From contig CAVRIA010000019.1 of NCBI GenBank assembly GCA_963721115.1, positions 32,232 to 96,231 of the forward strand: a stretch of DNA of 64,000 nt. The letters run 5' to 3'. Source of the stretch: CAVRIA01 sp963721115. Lineage in GTDB: Bacteria > Desulfobacterota > Binatia > HRBIN30 > CADEER01. This document shows, in pieces, positions 63,068-64,000 of this stretch (the first letter of the stretch is position 1; each line of letters begins with the position of its first letter). The notes under the pieces were generated by a model. That model was not told where the DNA came from. It was given only the letters and a program-made list of their open reading frames with translations, and ran no database searches. A program made the translations under genes and the position numbers.

Positions 63068-63086
63068 ACGACCCTCTGCTTAAAAG
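63045..63086 (-). pseudogene. 3' half of a tRNA-Lys(UUU) gene
   Basis: On the minus strand: anticodon loop CTTTTAA (anticodon TTT), GCAGA, variable loop GGGTC, a perfect T-arm GTTGG-TTCGAAT-CCAAC, acceptor strand ACGGCTC and discriminator A. The 5' half (D-arm, matching acceptor strand) is absent upstream. Such 3' halves are typical remnants at integration sites. Confidence 0.75.
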
Positions 63087-63303
63087 GCCGTTCCGGGGGT
63101 TTCAGAAAATCCAATGTTTACGGGGCTTTTCGTTGAGCGCCAACGATTTAGCCGACGCTCGGCTGTCCGAGGTGTTCACGGGTTATCACGCGTCTTCATT
63201 CCTCTACCGGTACAAAAACCGGTACAAGGTCAGCACAGGGTCCGACGGTCGACGTCGAATTCGATCGCCGACAGGCGTATGGTGGAGTACGCAGGAGTGA
63301 GGG

Positions 63304-63561
63304 ATGAAGGCGAAAATGAAGGCAACCGGCCGCTATGTCGTCGTCGACAAACGAATCTGCCATGGAAAGCCGACCTTTCGCGGGACACGGATCTTGGTTG
63401 CGGATGTGCTCGAGCAGGTTGCCAGCGGGATGGCTTGGGAGGCGATCGTCGAGGAGTGGCGCGGCAAGGTGAGCCAAGAGGCGATCGCGGAAGCTGTTCG
63501 CCTTGCTCGTGAGGCACTAATCACCCAAGGCCCACGATCGGTCCGGATGACCGGTTCGTGA
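63304..63561 (+). CDS. DUF433 antitoxin
   Basis: Antitoxin-type protein of 85 residues: ICHGKPTFRGTRILVADVLE, VASGMAWEAIVEEWRGKVSQ, EAIAEAVRLAREAL is the full DUF433 pattern. GTGAGGG precedes the ATG. Its stop overlaps the next start in GTGA. It is better conserved than the DUF433 protein at 49921. Confidence 0.9.
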   Translation: MKAKMKATGRYVVVDKRICHGKPTFRGTRILVADVLEQVASGMAWEAIVEEWRGKVSQEAIAEAVRLAREALITQGPRSVRMTGS

Positions 63562-63947
63562 ACGTTCTCGACGAGAACATCATCGAGAGCCAACGCCAGC
63601 TCTTGCGCAGCTGGCGCATTCGCGCCAAGCAGATCGGCCACGAGATCGGTCGTGCAGGAATGAAGGACGACGAGATCATTCCCCTCCTGCAACGAACCAG
63701 GCGAGTGACCTTCTTCACCCGCGACTCCGGCTTCTACCAACCGAGGAATTGCTCGTCGAACTACTCCGTCGTTTGCCTCGCGGTCGGACAGCAGGAAGTG
63801 GCGGTATTTGTACGCGACATCCTACGTCATCCACAGTTGGACACGCAGGCCAAGCGAATGGGCAGAGTAATCCGAGCCAACCAGACAGGGATTCGGGTCT
63901 GGAAGACATCAGCCGAGCACGAGATTCACCTCGATTGGACATCGTAG
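63558..63947 (+). CDS. DUF5615-type PIN-like toxin
   Basis: Predicted nuclease toxin of 129 residues with GTG start overlapping the DUF433 gene. MNVLDENIIESQRQLL carries the first acids, AGMKDDEIIPLLQ the middle ones and VTFFTRDSGFYQPRN the last Asp. The C-terminal third is longer than in the copy at 50167. A 15-base direct repeat derived from tRNA-Lys lies on each side of this module. Confidence 0.87.
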   Translation: MNVLDENIIESQRQLLRSWRIRAKQIGHEIGRAGMKDDEIIPLLQRTRRVTFFTRDSGFYQPRNCSSNYSVVCLAVGQQEVAVFVRDILRHPQLDTQAKRMGRVIRANQTGIRVWKTSAEHEIHLDWTS

Positions 63948-63959
63948 CAACACGGGAAT

Positions 63960-64000
63960 AACGACCCTCTGCTTTGCTCGGGGTTCTGGGTTCGGGGTAC
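63960..64000. repeat. tRNA-Lys-derived 15-mer and start of another GC-rich arm at the window edge
   Basis: AACGACCCTCTGCTT (63960-63974) repeats 63067-63081, which is the anticodon-stem/variable-loop part of the tRNA-Lys fragment. It is followed at once by CTCGGGGTTCTGGGTTCGGGGTAC, another copy of the arm cut by the window end. A further four-helix-bundle cassette probably lies just outside. Confidence 0.75.

Larger units (their letters stand above)
62663..63303. other. Cassette scar and tRNA-fragment region before the DUF433 module
   Basis: Mostly noncoding. It contains a possible small gene (62823), the emptied four-helix-bundle cassette (62922-63067), the tRNA-Lys 3' half and an AT-richer stretch (63087-63240). 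That stretch has direct repeats ACCGGTACAA at 63208 and 63222, a style seen near integrase attachment sites. No integrase gene is present. Confidence 0.5.

Noticed and set aside
63087..63300. An integrase gene next to the tRNA-Lys fragment
   Set aside because: The region has attachment-site-like repeats but no frame with tyrosine or serine recombinase motifs.

Overview
The window is about 65-67 % GC and densely coded on both strands, with no ribosomal RNA, CRISPR array or complete tRNA. The gene content (Thr/Pro-linker lipoproteins carrying hydrolases, Cys-rich secreted proteins, DUF1254 pairs, parallel beta-helix proteins, many toxin-antitoxin modules) suggests an uncultured, Gram-negative, high-GC soil or aquatic bacterium of the Deltaproteobacteria/Binatota kind. 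That placement is an inference from gene style, not from a marker gene.

Layout. 0-6.4 kb: a histidine kinase (cut by the left edge) and its NtrC-type sigma54 activator, then a LuxR-type regulator behind a strong sigma54 promoter match, then a six-heme lipoprotein cytochrome. 6.4-14 kb: a short-chain dehydrogenase, an ABC exporter unit (FtsX permease, ATPase, LolA-like protein), an aldo/keto reductase and a flavin amine oxidase. 14-23.9 kb: secreted or envelope proteins (beta-lactamase-fold serine hydrolase, NTF2-like protein, C-terminally anchored protein, large Cys-rich protein) and a TauD dioxygenase/amidotransferase pair. 24-34.3 kb: hydrolases and transport, including one lipoprotein that fuses two different esterase families, an adenylate cyclase and an NCS2 permease. 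34.7-44.5 kb: a Phd/PIN pair, then a cluster resembling the exosortase-A-associated activation set (AMP ligase, PLP decarboxylase, acyl carrier protein) with radical SAM, sulfotransferase, acyltransferase and methyltransferase genes. Copies of a 43-base direct repeat lie on both sides of most of this cluster. 44.7-53 kb: tandem DUF1254 proteins, gene-fragment junctions and secreted proteins. 53.9-58.5 kb: an operon with a truncated 2-oxoacid dehydrogenase E1-beta, a separate lipoyl protein, E2 core, enoyl-CoA hydratase and aldehyde dehydrogenase. 58.6-64 kb: an accretion zone of toxin-antitoxin modules, tRNA-Lys 3' fragments and four-helix-bundle gene remnants bounded by inverted GC-rich arms.

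Two themes cut across the window. First, more than a dozen otherwise well-conserved genes are broken by single-base gains or losses, mostly in short G or C runs. This looks more like read error than decay; I give the spans of the whole genes and place each indel. Second, repeats sit at gene junctions: a tandem ACTGATC/GACTACT type between convergent genes, a GGGTTCGGGGTACGGGG type around four-helix-bundle genes, and a promoter-like CTTGA-N-TACTAT element near the exosortase-type cluster.
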